Source: Scalesia atractyloides
Lineage: Eukaryota > Streptophyta > Magnoliopsida > Asterales > Asteraceae
Length of the DNA: 64,000 nucleotides
Direction of reading: 5' to 3'
Assembly: GCA_947069175.1 (NCBI GenBank)
Contig: CAMTDV010000013.1
Coordinates: forward strand, 13,559,501-13,623,500
Under the pieces are notes generated by a model. The model saw nothing but the letters and a program-made list of their open reading frames with translations, was not told the DNA's origin and ran no database searches. Numbering within the stretch: position 1 is the stretch's first letter; every line of letters begins with the position of its first letter. This document shows positions 34,135 to 46,163 of the stretch, piece by piece. A program made the position numbers and the translations under genes.

Positions 34135-37100
34135 ATGCCGGAATCTTTTCACGGTCGAACTCCGGTGACTTTGGCATTCACCGGCGCCGTGGTGATGGTG
34201 TTGTTACAGGCTGTGATTGCGGTGGGTGAATTTCCAGCCAGTTTGACGCTGGAGAGAGCTTTTCCGGCGAATAATCGGATCGAATTGGGTGAACTTAGAA
34301 ACAGAGATGGGTTGAGGCACCGGAGGATATTGCAGCAGCAGGATGGTAATCCAGATGTTGTTGATTTCCCTGTTCAAGGGACTTATGATCCGTATCGTGT
34401 CGGGTAACTGAATTTTGAATTTCTTTGATTTTGATTGTTTTGCGTTGAATTGTGTTGAGTTGTTTATGTTGTAATTAGAAAAGGTTCTTGCTTGATTAGT
34501 TGTAATTTCAAGATTTTGTCTATAATATAATATAATGTTCATAACTTCTTTGGCATTGACCATTGACTTTTAAGCTAATGGGTTTAACCGGTGGCCAACC
34601 CGTTCAAGTCAGGTCGGATCACATAAATAATAATGTAAAATTTTATCTTTTTAAAGGGTTAAACTAACGTTACAACGAGGTTTTGAGGTAGTTACGATCA
34701 TAAAAAAGGCTGTTCTTTTCACCATGGTAGGTTTTTCGATGGACATTTGAATTTTCAGTTCGAGTCTCGTAACTCGTAAAACTAAAAGCTATGATGAGAT
34801 TGTGAGGTTGTCGTGACCATGAAAAGGCTAGATATTCTTCACAAACCATTTAGAAGTAATAAGGGAGCTACTCATTTTTTTTTATTTACACTTGGTTTTT
34901 CAAATAGTCTTTTTTTTTCTTTTCACTTGGTTTTTTCAAATACTCACTTTTTTTCTTTTCACTTGGTTTTTCAAATACTCCTTTTTTTCTTTATTTGTTT
35001 TTTCAAATACTCTTTTTTTTTTTCACTTGGTTTTTCAAATACTATTTTTTTTTCTTTTCACTGGGTTTTTTAAAATACTACTTTTTTCTTTTCACTTGTT
35101 TTTTCAAACACCTCTATTTTTTTTTCTTCACTTGGTGTTTCAAATGTAATATAAATCAATATTTTCTAAGTAAGTTTATAAATCTTGAGGGTCAAGTGTT
35201 CAACTATAATATACACATTACAAGAAATATATAGTAGGGTCCGTTCATGGGTTTAACTCATAATTTGTTGGAATTGTAATTATATATGTAGGCTTTACTA
35301 TACAAAAGTTCAGTTAGGATCTCCTCCAAAGGATTACTATGTACAAATCGACACCGGAAGCGATGTGTTATGGGTCAGTTGCACCCCTTGCAACGGCTGC
35401 CCGACGTCGAGCGGACTCCAAGTATGCTTCTTAGTTATTATCACTTAAAAAACCTGGAGTGATGAACTTATGAACTGATGATGTTGTGTTTCTTTGTGAC
35501 AGATTCCAATGGATTTCTATGACCCGTCGAGCTCGTCCACAAGTTCCGTGATTAGTTGTTCCGACCAACGGTGTTCTCAAGCTAGCCGGTCATCTGATTC
35601 GGGCTGTAACAATAAGCAGTGCAGTTACACTTTTCAGTATGGAGATGGTAGCGGGACTTCGGGTTATTATGTATCGGATTACATGCATTTGAACACAATC
35701 GGTGTTGATTCCGCCACATCAAACTCTTCAGCTAATGTTGTGTTCGGGTGAGTTATCAGCAAGATTACACTTTTTTTAAAGTTGCTTGTTAATAAATAAG
35801 TAACTCACTCACAATGTTACGCGTCTCAATTCTGTGAGCACAATGAAACGACCGGTTTTTCTTATTTCACCCAAAATAGTCAAAATAAAAAACAAAAATA
35901 AAAAAGGTTAAATAAAATCATTTCTAAAAGTCAAAATGGTTGTTGATTTCATTTCATTTTTTAAAACTATTATCTAGCGATATCCAAAAAAGTTTTCGTT
36001 TTTTTGTTGCGTATATCGTTAACATTACAACGTATTTTATTCAACCCAGATAATATATTGGCTTCTAACCTAGTAATAAATATAATAAAATCTCAAAATA
36101 TAACAAATATACAAGTATCGATCCATTGTTGATTTACGGTTTTACTGGTTTATGCAACAGTTGTAGCACATCTCAAAGCGGAGATTTGACAAAAACCGAT
36201 AGAGCGGTTGAAGGGATCTTTGGGTTTGGTCAAAATGGTTTGTCGATAATTTCGCAACTTTCTTCACAAGGGATTGCTCCTGACTCATTCTCTCATTGCC
36301 TTGTTGGCAGTGGCAGTGGTGGGGGTATTTTGGTAATTGGTCAAATACTCGATCCGGATATGGTTTTTACGCCACTCGTCCAATCACAGTAAGTTTGTTT
36401 CCGTTGTCACATAGTTTCTACTCGTTTACTTATGGATGAGTTGCTTTAGGTTGTATAAAAAGTTAAGATAAATTAAAATGGGTCAAAACATTTGCATTTA
36501 TAAGAACCATGTGAAATCATACACTTATAGGGGAATAAAGTTCTTAAATTCTTGGACGCGCTAACTCTGATTTCTATTTATGCACGTTTTCAGGCCGCAT
36601 TACAATGTAAACTTGCAGAGTATTTCTGTGAATGGTCAAACGTTGCCCATTGACCCGTCAACTTTTGCAATATCCGACAACCAAGGTGGAACCATAATTG
36701 ATTCAGGAACAACTCTGGCGTACCTTGCGGAAGCTGCTTATACGCCATTTGTGGATGCTGTAAGTATAATAGTTCAAAATATATATTATGTCAAAAATTT
36801 TTTTCTATTTTGCCTTCTTTATGTGTTTATGGTGGCTGCAAAACACTTATAATGTTAGTTTTGATGTACAAGATTCTTATTTTGACATCAATCCATCATT
36901 ATGGGTTTTTTGATGTTTGACTAATGGTCAAACATGTTCATCTGAACTATGTGCTAGAGAAATGTTACCTTAATGTTGGTATCACTTTTGTTTCTGCAGA
37001 TCACACAGTCGGTTTCACAGTCTGTACAGCCGCTTATTTCAAAGGGCAATCGGTGTTATTTGATTACCTCAAGGTTTACTTTCTTACCATATAATCTCAT

Positions 37101-38199
37101 AGTTCATTGATGATTTTACTCGTACCCTTTTGGTCCTTATTAGCTATTTGCCCAAATATAAAGTGGTTTTAGACATCAAATACTTTGAAAAGCTATTCAT
37201 CTTAGTAAATTTAGGTTCTAAAATGATTCATGCACGGTTATTTCTAATCTTTTAGAACTCGCTTATGTAATAATTCATATGGCCTTAAACATATTTAATT
37301 CTTAACCAGTTTGTAATATGTTTTGTATGTTACAATGTATAACGGTATCCTAGTAAGAACATATACATAAGTATTGCTATAACATGTCAGTATATCAAGA
37401 CAAAAGGTGATATTATGATCAATGTTTCTTAATATAATGTAGTATTTATTTTTGGTAATATAATACGAAGCTTTTAATGTTATTTGCAGTGTCTCTAGAA
37501 TATTCCCGACTGTAAGCTTGAACTTTGCGGGTGGTGCTTCAATGCGTTTAAGACCTCAAGACTACCTTCTTCAGCAGAATTCTGTGGTATGTTATACAAC
37601 ATTATATCAATACACGATAATCTTTGTTCGTTTATTTTAACAAAGAAATGTGTTTGTAGAACGGGGCTGAGGTGTGGTGCATTGGCTTTCAAACAATCTC
37701 CAATCAAGGAATTACTATTTTAGGAGGTATATTTATAGAAACCAACAATCTTTTTCGAGTTTCCAACAATTTTTTGGCATTTTTTAATCTTTCCTTTCGT
37801 CTTGTGATGCAGACCTTGTTCTTAAGGACAAGATTATCGTTTATGATTTGGGTGGTCAACGGATCGGATGGGCGGATTATGACTGTAAGTTCTTTACATA
37901 GCAAAACAAAGGGTATTATGTTTGATGCGAGTTTTTGAAAGTGATAACTAGATAATCAGTTGTAAGCGATAATGTAGTGTTATTTTTTATATGTTTGACA
38001 ATTGTTAAAATCGTGTTTGCTAGGTTCATCGTCTGTAAACGTGTCTTCCACCTCAAGAGGCAGCAGAAGTGAAGTTGTAAACGCTGGTCAGTTCAACGCT
38101 GGCATGTCATTGCAGATTACTCGTTATGAGTTGACCGCGGTTTTTATTCTTGCTTCTATATTACACTTGGCGATGACAGTTGGAGGTTTTTCTTTGTAG
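34135..38199 (+). CDS. Pepsin-like aspartic protease (family A1), probably GPI-anchored
   Basis: Ten exons with consistent GT/AG and phases: 34135-34403, 35292-35421, 35503-35747, 36161-36388, 36594-36759, 37000-37073, 37490-37586, 37660-37726, 37813-37884, 38024-38199. They total 507 residues. The N-terminus has a hydrophobic signal segment (LAFTGAVVMVLLQAVIAV). The first catalytic motif is VQIDTGSDVLWVSC and the second IIDSGTTLAYL; the plant A1 Cys-rich loop CTPCNGCPTSSG is present. The C-terminus ends in a hydrophobic stretch (FILASILHLAMTVGGFSL) after a Ser-rich region, the pattern of a GPI signal. Arabidopsis relatives of this layout (A36/A39 type) act at the plasma membrane in pollen and reproductive tissue; that role is inferred. 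No stops or frameshifts were seen. Confidence 0.92.
34873..35140. repeat. Polypyrimidine minisatellite in intron 1 of the protease gene
   Basis: About eight units of 28-35 bp built on CTTTTCACTTGGTTTTTCAAATACT with long T runs of varied length. The coding strand is strongly T-rich, so apparent Phe-rich frames here are not proteins. Confidence 0.9.
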
Positions 38200-38668
38200 T
38201 CCGTTGTTGTCGGTTTTTATCAGGATTTTTAACATTTTTCTTCATTTTTTTTGCTTGGACCGGTTACATAGTGCTTGATGGATAACATTAATGTTTATAC
38301 ACACTAAGGTATATATAAAGAAATACACACTGATTTTATTTGTGTTTTATGTTTCATCTTTTTTTTTTCTATGAATTATAGGACGTCACACAATTTTTTT
38401 AATGGCAAATTTATTTCACGATTTAGTAAGACGCTAGAAAAGGATTACAAGCACCAACACATGCCAAAAATTAAAACTCGACCAAACGTGCCAATCTAAA
38501 TAATGCATTTCCGTCCTATGTTTATAGTACGTCACGTGATCACGACTTATACATAGTACATCAAGCGATCACGACTTAAGAAATGGATTGATTTGATAAG
38601 TTTATTTTGGTGTACTATAAATTGACCATACAGGTGTTATGGTCAAATGGTTGTTGGGTGAGATTGTA
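38200..38668. other. 3' flank of the protease gene
   Basis: Presumed 3' untranslated region, then AT-rich DNA. No further gene seen. Confidence 0.5.
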
Positions 38669-38683
38669 AGATATTTTGTTTTC

Positions 38684-38915
38684 GCCCATGGCTTTATAGT
38701 CTACTGGCATCTTTAGGGCGGGATGAAGCTTTGTGATCAATAGGTCTTGATCCGATCCCACGAGGGGGTTTTTCCCATATATTTATTGGGTTTCCTTCTG
38801 AATTGGTGGTGTATAGGCATTATGCCTAGTGGAGATAAATATGATCGGGTTTTTCCGTTGGTGGCACGATAATATTCCAGTGCGTCAGTGATTCAAGTTT
38901 GCCGTTAAAAAAAAA
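38684..38915 (+). mobile_element. tRNA-derived SINE with 15-bp target duplication
   Basis: 232 bp. A Pol III A-box TAGTCTACTGGC (38697-38708) and B-box GGTCTTGATCC (38743-38753) are at tRNA spacing. The 3' end is AAGTTTGCCGTT plus an A tail. AGATATTTTGTTTTC occurs immediately before (38669-38683) and after (38916-38930), a perfect target-site duplication made by LINE machinery. Confidence 0.92.
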
Positions 38916-38930
38916 AGATATTTTGTTTTC

Positions 38931-39567
38931 CTTCAATGTGATTGGGGGACTTTTCAAGCAATAGAAGCTGGTCAACTCCGGCAACTGGTGGGTGTGATGA
39001 TTGGACTTGGACAATGTTGACCCAATCACCAGTTCATTGTAAGGTCCAAGAAGCCAGAATAAATAAATAAGTATCGTATCTTTGGGTTTGCTAATTGTTT
39101 ATATGGAAGAAAACATTTATAAATTTATATTGGAGAGTTTGTTTTGGTAGCGTTGTGTAATTAATTTATACATATTGCTTTGAATATAATGTATAAGACG
39201 TTATTTGGGGATGGTAGTTAACTTTACAGTTGTGCAATGAATTTATACATATTGTTTTAAATATGCTACTTATTTTGGGACGGTTGATAACTCTAAGAGT
39301 TGTGTAATGAACTTATACATATTGTCTTCAATATAACTGCTGTGGTGTTTTTATAAGTTATGGTGTTATTACTGTTATATTTATGTTCTTTATAAGATGT
39401 ATGCCTTCAATATATATGTTGTGCTGTTTTTATGAGTTAGGGTGTTGTTTCTGTTATCTTTTTGTTCTTTATAATATGTATGCCTTCAATATACATGTTG
39501 TGGTGTTTTTATGAGTTAGAGTGTTATTTCTTTATAAGATGTGTGCTTCAAATTCGAAAATCTCTAC
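38931..39567. other. AT-rich spacer with short repeats
   Basis: Three diverged copies of a unit with AATTTATACATATTG (39160-39330) and three with GTTGTGGTGTTTTTATGAGTT (39335-39530). No gene. Confidence 0.6.
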
Positions 39568-39570
39568 AAT

Positions 39571-39727
39571 AACTGCAAAAAATCAGTTGCATATATTCAT
39601 TCCATAATTAGATTTTATTAGTTAAATTACACTTATACACTTAAACTACCAAAATAAAAAGGGACACGTGTCACCTCCAAAATATTTCTTATCCTTCTCA
39701 CACTTTTATATTTTCTTACATGAACCT

Positions 39728-39767
<40 letters not shown>

Positions 39768-39935
39768 CTGCCAAAAATCAGTTGCATATATTCATTCAAT
39801 AATTAGATTTTATTAGTTAAATTACACTTATACACTTAAACTACCAAAATAAAAAGGGACATGTGTCACCTCTAAAATCTTTCTTATCCTTCTCACACTT
39901 TTATATTTTCTTACATGAACCTCTACCCTATTATA
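39571..39935 (+). repeat. Direct duplication of about 170 bp separated by a TA run
   Basis: The block AACTGC...CATGAACCTCTACCCTA occurs at 39571-39734 and again at 39766-39931 with few differences. Each copy is followed by a TA microsatellite, which may have mediated the duplication. Confidence 0.92.
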
Positions 39936-39944
39936 TATATATAT

Positions 39945-40686
39945 ATGGTAGGGTTCTAGAGTGAAGACTAGGTTGAGAGTGAACTTTGTGAACTAATATG
40001 AGCTATTGGATTATATCATTTAAAGATTCTTAAACAATGGCAAGATTGTAATTATAATGTTGTAACTTCCCTTTAAATTAATTGACAGAAGGGTATTTGC
40101 ATCTTTTATAAATTGCATTTATTAAACAATATAATCAAAATTCCTAAAATTTTGCTAGTTTTCGTATATACAAGATACACAGTTGTTAGTGTATACACAT
40201 GTGTACAGTCTCAATAGTATTAGTTTATACAAGATACACTGATGTTAGTTTATACACATGTGTACAGTCTCGCTAATTATCAGTTTATACAAGATACACA
40301 GCTTATACTTGAATAATACATATGTGTATACCGACCTGTGGGAACAAGATGTAACTATACACAAGTGTATAAGTGTTGTATATACTGATCTGTATACACA
40401 TATGTAAAAACATAATTTAATTAGGTTTAATATTTAATTTTAAAAAGAAAATAAGAGTTTATTTAAAAATAAACATTAGCCCTTTAATCTCATAATTAAA
40501 ATAATAGAGAAATAATTAAAAATGAGAGAGAGAGAGAGAGAGAGTTAAGAGATGAGAAAATTAAGGGATTTTAATTAAAAGTACTTGACTAATATCAATC
40601 TTACCCTTTTAATCTAAAAAATGATCAAACGCCAAGATTAGTTTACTCAGTTCACTCTCAAGAAGTTGTTTACAAATGATCTTAAT

Positions 40687-40729
<43 letters not shown>

Positions 40730-41060
40730 TGGGATTCCAGAGCGAACACTAGTGTATTTACGAACTGAGTGAACAAATCCTGACCATTGTTTACAAATGA
40801 TCTTAATCCTATATATATAGGGTGGGGGTTAGGGTTTTGGGGGTGGGTTGGGTGAGTTAGATGGTTTAGGCTATTCCGTATTATTGCACATATGCACTAC
40901 AATTTTTTTTTGAAAAAATTATTTTTATATATTATATATAGCGATTTTTAATAAACAAAATTCAAAAAAAAATTTGGTATGTTTTTAAGCTTTTTCAATT
41001 AGTTTTTTAATTTTCTCAATTAAAATAGTTTTCTCATAATCCATCCCATATATATATATA
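39945..41060. repeat. Nest of elements bounded by TA microsatellites
   Basis: Three blocks start just after TA runs with similar openings: GGTAGGGTTCTAGAGTGAA (39950), GGTGGGATTCCAGAGCGAA (40729) and GGGTGGGGGTTAGGG (40820). Two end with GTTTACAAATGATCTTAATC before the next TA run (40669, 40782). Inside the first block, a roughly 60-bp unit with TTTATACAAGATACAC and GTGTATACACATGTGTACAG is repeated three times (40160-40330), and there is a GA run (40524-40544). Probable non-autonomous DNA or Helitron-like repeats that favour TA targets; class not certain. Confidence 0.6.
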
Positions 41061-42133
41061 TATATATTTATCTTCTTTTAAGACTAATATATTTTTGTTG
41101 AGAAATCATAATTGCTTTTCCTAAAAGCCATCTTAGTTGGATTGTTCTCCAAAACAACATAATTTCTCTTTTAAAATGAGAATAATTGTCCATGAACATG
41201 ACTAGTATAGATAAATAATGTCATCACATATAATATTATAAAGTACTCGTATTAATAGGTTATTAGTATTCTGGGAGATTTCTCGTCTTCCTTTCCAATG
41301 ATAAAAGGTACACCAGTGCTCATTAATTTTTTATTTGTATGATTGTATCACATTTTGTTTAAATTAACCGGTTAGCACTTAATAATAATCTTACTATAAT
41401 AACCACAACTAAATAGATAGTTTGAAGTTGATATTTATAACAGTTCTTTATAAAAGAGTACATTTTATAAAGGAAGGGATGCTAAATTACATAGCGAATT
41501 TCAAGTATAGGATTTCTAGAGCCGTAAAATACACTTGTATCATTTGCTTTAACTGAAAAATGATCATATAACCACTTACCCTACTCTTTTTCTAACTCAT
41601 ATTATATGTTTATGTACAAATCTATTATGTGTTTTTGGCAATTCTCTACTTAAAATCGCTTCTCTATAAAATGTGTTAAGTATCAACTTATCTAAAGATC
41701 ACCTAGCTTATTTCTTGAACAGAAAGGCTACGAGCCGCCGAATTGTTTACCAAACATCTTTGTTTCTATCGAAAGAGTTAAGCTTCACAAACCGACAGAA
41801 AAAACACGCCACTCTACATTTATCTAAAGAGCTTAGGTTGATCCATAAATAGATGAAACATATCAAAAGGAAAAAGAACTTTCATTAAATGTTTATTAAA
41901 GTAGTATTATCTCATAATTAAAATAGTATTTCCAAAAATAAAATAAACACCAGCTAATCTTCCTCCATCCACATAACAACAAAAAGAAAACAGAGCAGGC
42001 AGAAACCCTAGTTTAGAGTCTCCACACCCTCTCCATTCTAGGGTTTCAACTTTCAGCTCCAGATCGATCGCATTCATTTTGTTCGAAGCCACACATTCCA
42101 CCTCTACTCAACCTCCCTGTTCCATCCTCTTCA
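41061..42133. other. Intergenic region and SRPK promoter
   Basis: AT-rich with no gene. The last 150 bases become C-rich and are the probable transcription start and leader of the kinase gene. Confidence 0.5.
42003..42046 (+). promoter_or_regulatory. Telo-box pair in the SRPK leader
   Basis: AAACCCTA at 42003-42010 and its reverse complement TAGGGTTT at 42039-42046, about 90-130 bases before the ATG. Telo-boxes are common near start sites of plant genes for translation and RNA processing; a function here is inferred. Confidence 0.5.
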
Positions 42134-44998
42134 ATGGCGGAAGACAATAACAGAAGAAACGGAGACGATCGAGGCGAGACGAGTGATTACACATCTGAAG
42201 ACGAAGGAACAGAGGATTACAGGCGCGGAGGTTATCATGCAGTTCGTGTTGGTGATAAGTTTAAGCATTCGAGATATGTTGTTCAGAGCAAGCTCGGTTG
42301 GGGTCATTTTTCAACCGTTTGGCTCGCTTGGGACACTCAGAAATCGGTATTCTTTTTTCTTTTTTATTATTAAATTTTGTTTTTATTTCGCGCCATATTT
42401 GATTTGATTTAGTTGTGTATAGTGGTGTGTTTTATTTTTATTTGTAGATTCTAGTTTGCATAACTTATTTACACATTTGTTGGTGTAAGTTGGATGTGAG
42501 CTAACAATCTGCTTTTTTGGGGCTTGGTTGGATAATTATACGATGATTACACTATTTCAATATGTGTTGTTAGTTTAGTTTTACTGAACATAAGGCAGAA
42601 TGATTGTAATCAGCAAGTGATTTGTTCTTTTGAATTACCTTCTGAGTTTGTGTTGGTGTAAATCGATGCCTATTGTGTCGCTTTTAAATTTTAATTATAT
42701 GATGTTTGGGGCAAAAGAAATAAAACAACATTTTGGATTTGTTTGTAGAGATATGTAGCTTTAAAAGTTCAAAAGAGTGCTCAACACTATACCGAGGCAG
42801 CGATGGACGAAATCACCATACTGAAGCAGATAGCCGAGGGGGATCCAGACGACAAACGGTGTGTGGTGAAGCTTCTGGATCACTTCAAACATTCCGGACC
42901 AAACGGGCAGCATGTGTGTATGGTCTTCGAGTATTTGGGCGATAACCTGTTGACGTTAATCAAGTATTCCGATTACCGAGGGATTCCCCTTCACAAAGTT
43001 AAGGAAATATGCTTCCACATTTTAGGCGGTTTGGATTACTTGCATCGACAACTTTCTATCATTCACACGGATCTTAAGCCAGAAAATATTTTACTTCTGT
43101 CCATGATTGATCCCGAAAGAGATAGAACAAAAGCAGGCGCTCCCGTCATACTGTCGTCAAGCAAGGATAATAATTCGAGTTCGACCAACGCTAGTGCTTC
43201 TAAAGAAGTCAAGGTTTACAATAGCGATCTTACGAAGAATCAAAAAAAGAAAATAAAAAAAAAAGCTAAAAAGGCGGCCCAAAACGGCATCGGAAAGGAA
43301 GAAGTAGAAGAAGCCGAAGCGGAAAACGAGAAAACCGGTAACGGGGACGCCCTTGAAGAACGTGCTACATCATCGGTCGTGAAATCAGAGTCCCGGAATC
43401 TATCAGAAGCGAGAAATTCGAACCAAGGAAATCAACTTCGTGGAAGAGGTAGCCGATCTACACGGCAGAGGCTTTTGGCGGAAGTTGATGTTAAATGCAA
43501 GTTGGTTGATTTTGGTAATGCGTGTTGGACGTATAAGCAATTTACCAGTGATATCCAAACCAGACAGTACAGGTGTCCGGAGGTTTTACTGGGATCGAAA
43601 TACTCGACCCCTGCGGATCTATGGTCGTTTGCGTGCATATGTTTTGAGCTTGCAACGGGTGATGTTTTATTTGATCCTCACATTGGTGACAATTACGAAA
43701 GAGATGAGGTATAATTCCCAACAATTGTAGTTAGGGCTGCAAACGAACCATACGAACACAAACAAGGCTATGTAAACACGACCTTGTTCGTTAAGAAAAT
43801 GAACGTGTTCACGTTCCTTTGTTAGTTTTAGGTAACGAACGTTCATGAACACGAACGAACACAAACTAATGTTCATGAACACAAATGAAAACAAACAAAC
43901 ATAGACAAGCGTTTATGAACATAATATATAATACATTGATACTTATTAAATATTAGTCAGAATTTTAAACTATTTAAATAAAAGATAAAAGTTAAAAACA
44001 CTAACAAACTATCGAACATAAGAACGAACACGTTATCGAACGTTCACGAACATAAATGAACGAACGGGCATCTGTTCATGTTCGTTCATTTAACTAAACG
44101 AACGAAATTTCTAGTTTGTGTTCGTTCATTTATTTATTAAACAAACGAAAACAATCGAACTTCCCGCTGAACGTTCAGTTCGTTAGCAGCCCTAAATGTA
44201 GTCTTACTTTTTTTTGTTCAATTCATGCAAGTTAATAATATTGGTATTTGGTTTATTAACGTTATAGGATCACTTGGCCCTAATGATGGAACTTATTGGT
44301 ATGATGCCTCGAAAGGTTAGTAATAATAATATTATTTCATACATGTAGTGGCGAAGCTTGAGATTTCCGACAGGGGGTCGAAAACGTATATACCTAAAAA
44401 ATTATAAAACCAGGGGGTCGAAAACGTATATACCTAAAAATTCTATACGAAAACTACATACTGGACACTACTGAGCAAAAAGTTCGGGGGGTCGGGCGCC
44501 CTCCCCGCCCCCACTATGTTGCGCCAATGCATACATGATGCATGAATATTTGATAACGTATGTGTATATTTATAACTTGACAACTTTATTGATATTCTGC
44601 AGATAGCATTAGGTGGGCGTTACTCTCGTGAATTCTTCAACAGGCACGGGGATTTAAGGCACATCAGGCGATTACGGTTTTGGCCTCTACATAAAGTACT
44701 TAAGGAGAAATACGAGTTTAGCGAACAAGACGCAACGGATTTAGCCGATTTTCTTGCTCCATTGCTCGACTTTGCTCCCGAGAAAAGGCCCACAGCTGCT
44801 GAATGTCTTGGTCACCGATGGTTGACCGGAGGACCACCGTACAGTTTGGCTCCTGCCGCTGATTCTACTCCTATAGCCAGTAATAATAAAACTTGTGAGA
44901 AAAATCGAGAGATAGATGAGCGGGAAGCTATGGAGGCTGGAGTGGGAAACATAGCTATCGGCGGAGTTTCAAAACCGCTACCGAAACAAGCTTGTTAA
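42134..44998 (+). CDS. SRPK: SR-protein-specific kinase (SRPK)
   Basis: Four exons: 42134-42346, 42749-43708, 44268-44315, 44603-44998, totalling 538 residues in one consistent frame. Kinase landmarks are LGWGHFSTVWLAWD (glycine loop), YVALKVQKS (ATP lysine), IIHTDLKPENILL (catalytic loop), LVDFGNACW (DFG) and TRQYRCPEVLLG (activation segment). Between the catalytic loop and DFG sits a roughly 130-residue charged, Lys/Glu/Ser-rich spacer, the diagnostic split of SRPK kinases. It phosphorylates RS domains of splicing factors and moves between cytoplasm and nucleus (family knowledge). The start is the first ATG after a C-rich leader and gives an acidic N-terminus. Introns 2 and 3 each hold a small transposon but the splice sites are intact. 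The 3' untranslated region may be spliced (CACAG/GTAATC at about 45005). Confidence 0.95.
43732..44194. mobile_element. hAT-type GAACGAAC element, copy 2, in SRPK intron 2
   Basis: 463 bp. Ends are TAGGGCTGCAAACGAAC and GTTCGTTAGCAGCCCTA, and flanking 8-mers are ATTGTAGT and AATGTAGT (7 of 8 match). The interior has many GAACGAAC motifs in both orientations. It starts only 23 bases after the exon 2 donor. Confidence 0.9.
44346..44529. mobile_element. 184-bp hAT-like MITE in SRPK intron 3
   Basis: Perfect 8-bp target duplication CATACATG on both sides (44338-44345 and 44530-44537). Ends are TAGTGGCG and CGCCAATG, imperfect inverted repeats. It contains a tandem duplication of a roughly 38-bp block starting CAGGGGGTCGAAAACG and a GC-rich right part (GGGGTCGGGCGCCCTCC). 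Confidence 0.9.
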
Positions 44999-45628
44999 GT
45001 TTCACAGGTAATCGTTAATTCGTTATTTATATGAATCACGAACTAAGAGTCCGAACTTGATTAAAAATTGAATCTGTATTTTCTTATGTATTTGGATACG
45101 TGATACAACTTGTTCGATTAGAAAGGATGTAATGTTTTTGAAACTGTTATTTTTTTTTTCAGTAATGAAGTGCAAATCACTTTTTTACTGTGCTAAAAGG
45201 AACATTGCCGATTTTCTTGAAGTCGGTCAGCAGATTGTTTGTACAACTTATGTCGCAGGAGATTTATGGATTTTGGCATTCATTCCCTTTGTAGATGTTG
45301 CATGTGTTTTGATGTGGTGATTCTAATTGTACATTTTGTTGGGTCTTTTTCTTTTTTATTTATTTTTATTTTGCTACCAAACATATGAAAGAATATATTT
45401 TATTTTGGATTTTTATTACTCTGCTAATATGCTGAAAAATATTGTGGTCTCATTATCTCTGTTAATATCGAGTTTGGGGTCTGATGATGATTGGATATTA
45501 TGTTCTACTGGATGTTACAGTGCAGGTTCCAAAATTTCTTTGTTCACTCAAAAAGTATGCAATATGACAAAAACATTCCATCCACATCGAAAATGAAGTC
45601 TTTTATGCTTGTCACCCACTGTTACATC
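44999..45628 (+). other. 3' untranslated and flanking region of SRPK
   Basis: T-rich sequence with a possible spliced 3' untranslated intron (donor near 45009, acceptor near 45162). No separate gene. Confidence 0.45.
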
Positions 45629-46005
45629 CTTGGTTTAAAAAAGCGTGAAGCGCACAAAAGCGACGAGGCCTAAAACCGAAGCGCAAAGCGCAAAAGCGAC
45701 GGGCTTTTCGTGCGCTAGGCGATTATGTAATTTTTTTATACACTCTATAGGTTCCTAGGGTTATTTACCCAATATTTATACACAAATAAGCTTTATATAT
45801 GTTTTAATATTGAAAATACATATACGTGTACAGCCTGAAATGCATGATGTACAACAATCTGCTGCACAAAAATGTGAGGGGGGTTTTCACCAAAATAGTG
45901 CGCCTCAGGTGCGCTTTATGTGCATAGTGCGCCTCAGCCTACATAAGGCGTTGGGACTTGCGACTCGCGCTTAGACGCGCCTAAGGCGCGCTTTTTTATA
46001 CCAAG
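45629..46005. mobile_element. 377-bp hAT-like MITE with perfect 8-bp duplication
   Basis: GTTACATC precedes (45621-45628) and follows (46006-46013). Terminal inverted repeats are CTTGGTTTAAAAAAGCG and CGCGCTTTTTTATACCAAG. Subterminal regions are dense in GCGC motifs (AAGCGCAAAGCGC, TGCGCCTCAGGTGCGC). No coding potential. Confidence 0.93.
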
Positions 46006-46163
46006 GTTACATCTACCAGATCTTCAATGAATGTTTTTAGGGATTATGACTATATATGAATATAAGGTGATACGCAATGAAAGATCACAATGAAAATGTA
46101 TTTAACAGAGTACGAATGTGATATGAGCGGGTGGTGGGTGATACCTGATGTATGTGTCTAGAC

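Noticed and set aside
34813..35234. Phe-rich open frames as proteins
   Set aside because: Produced by the T-rich minisatellite inside protease intron 1, in all three frames.
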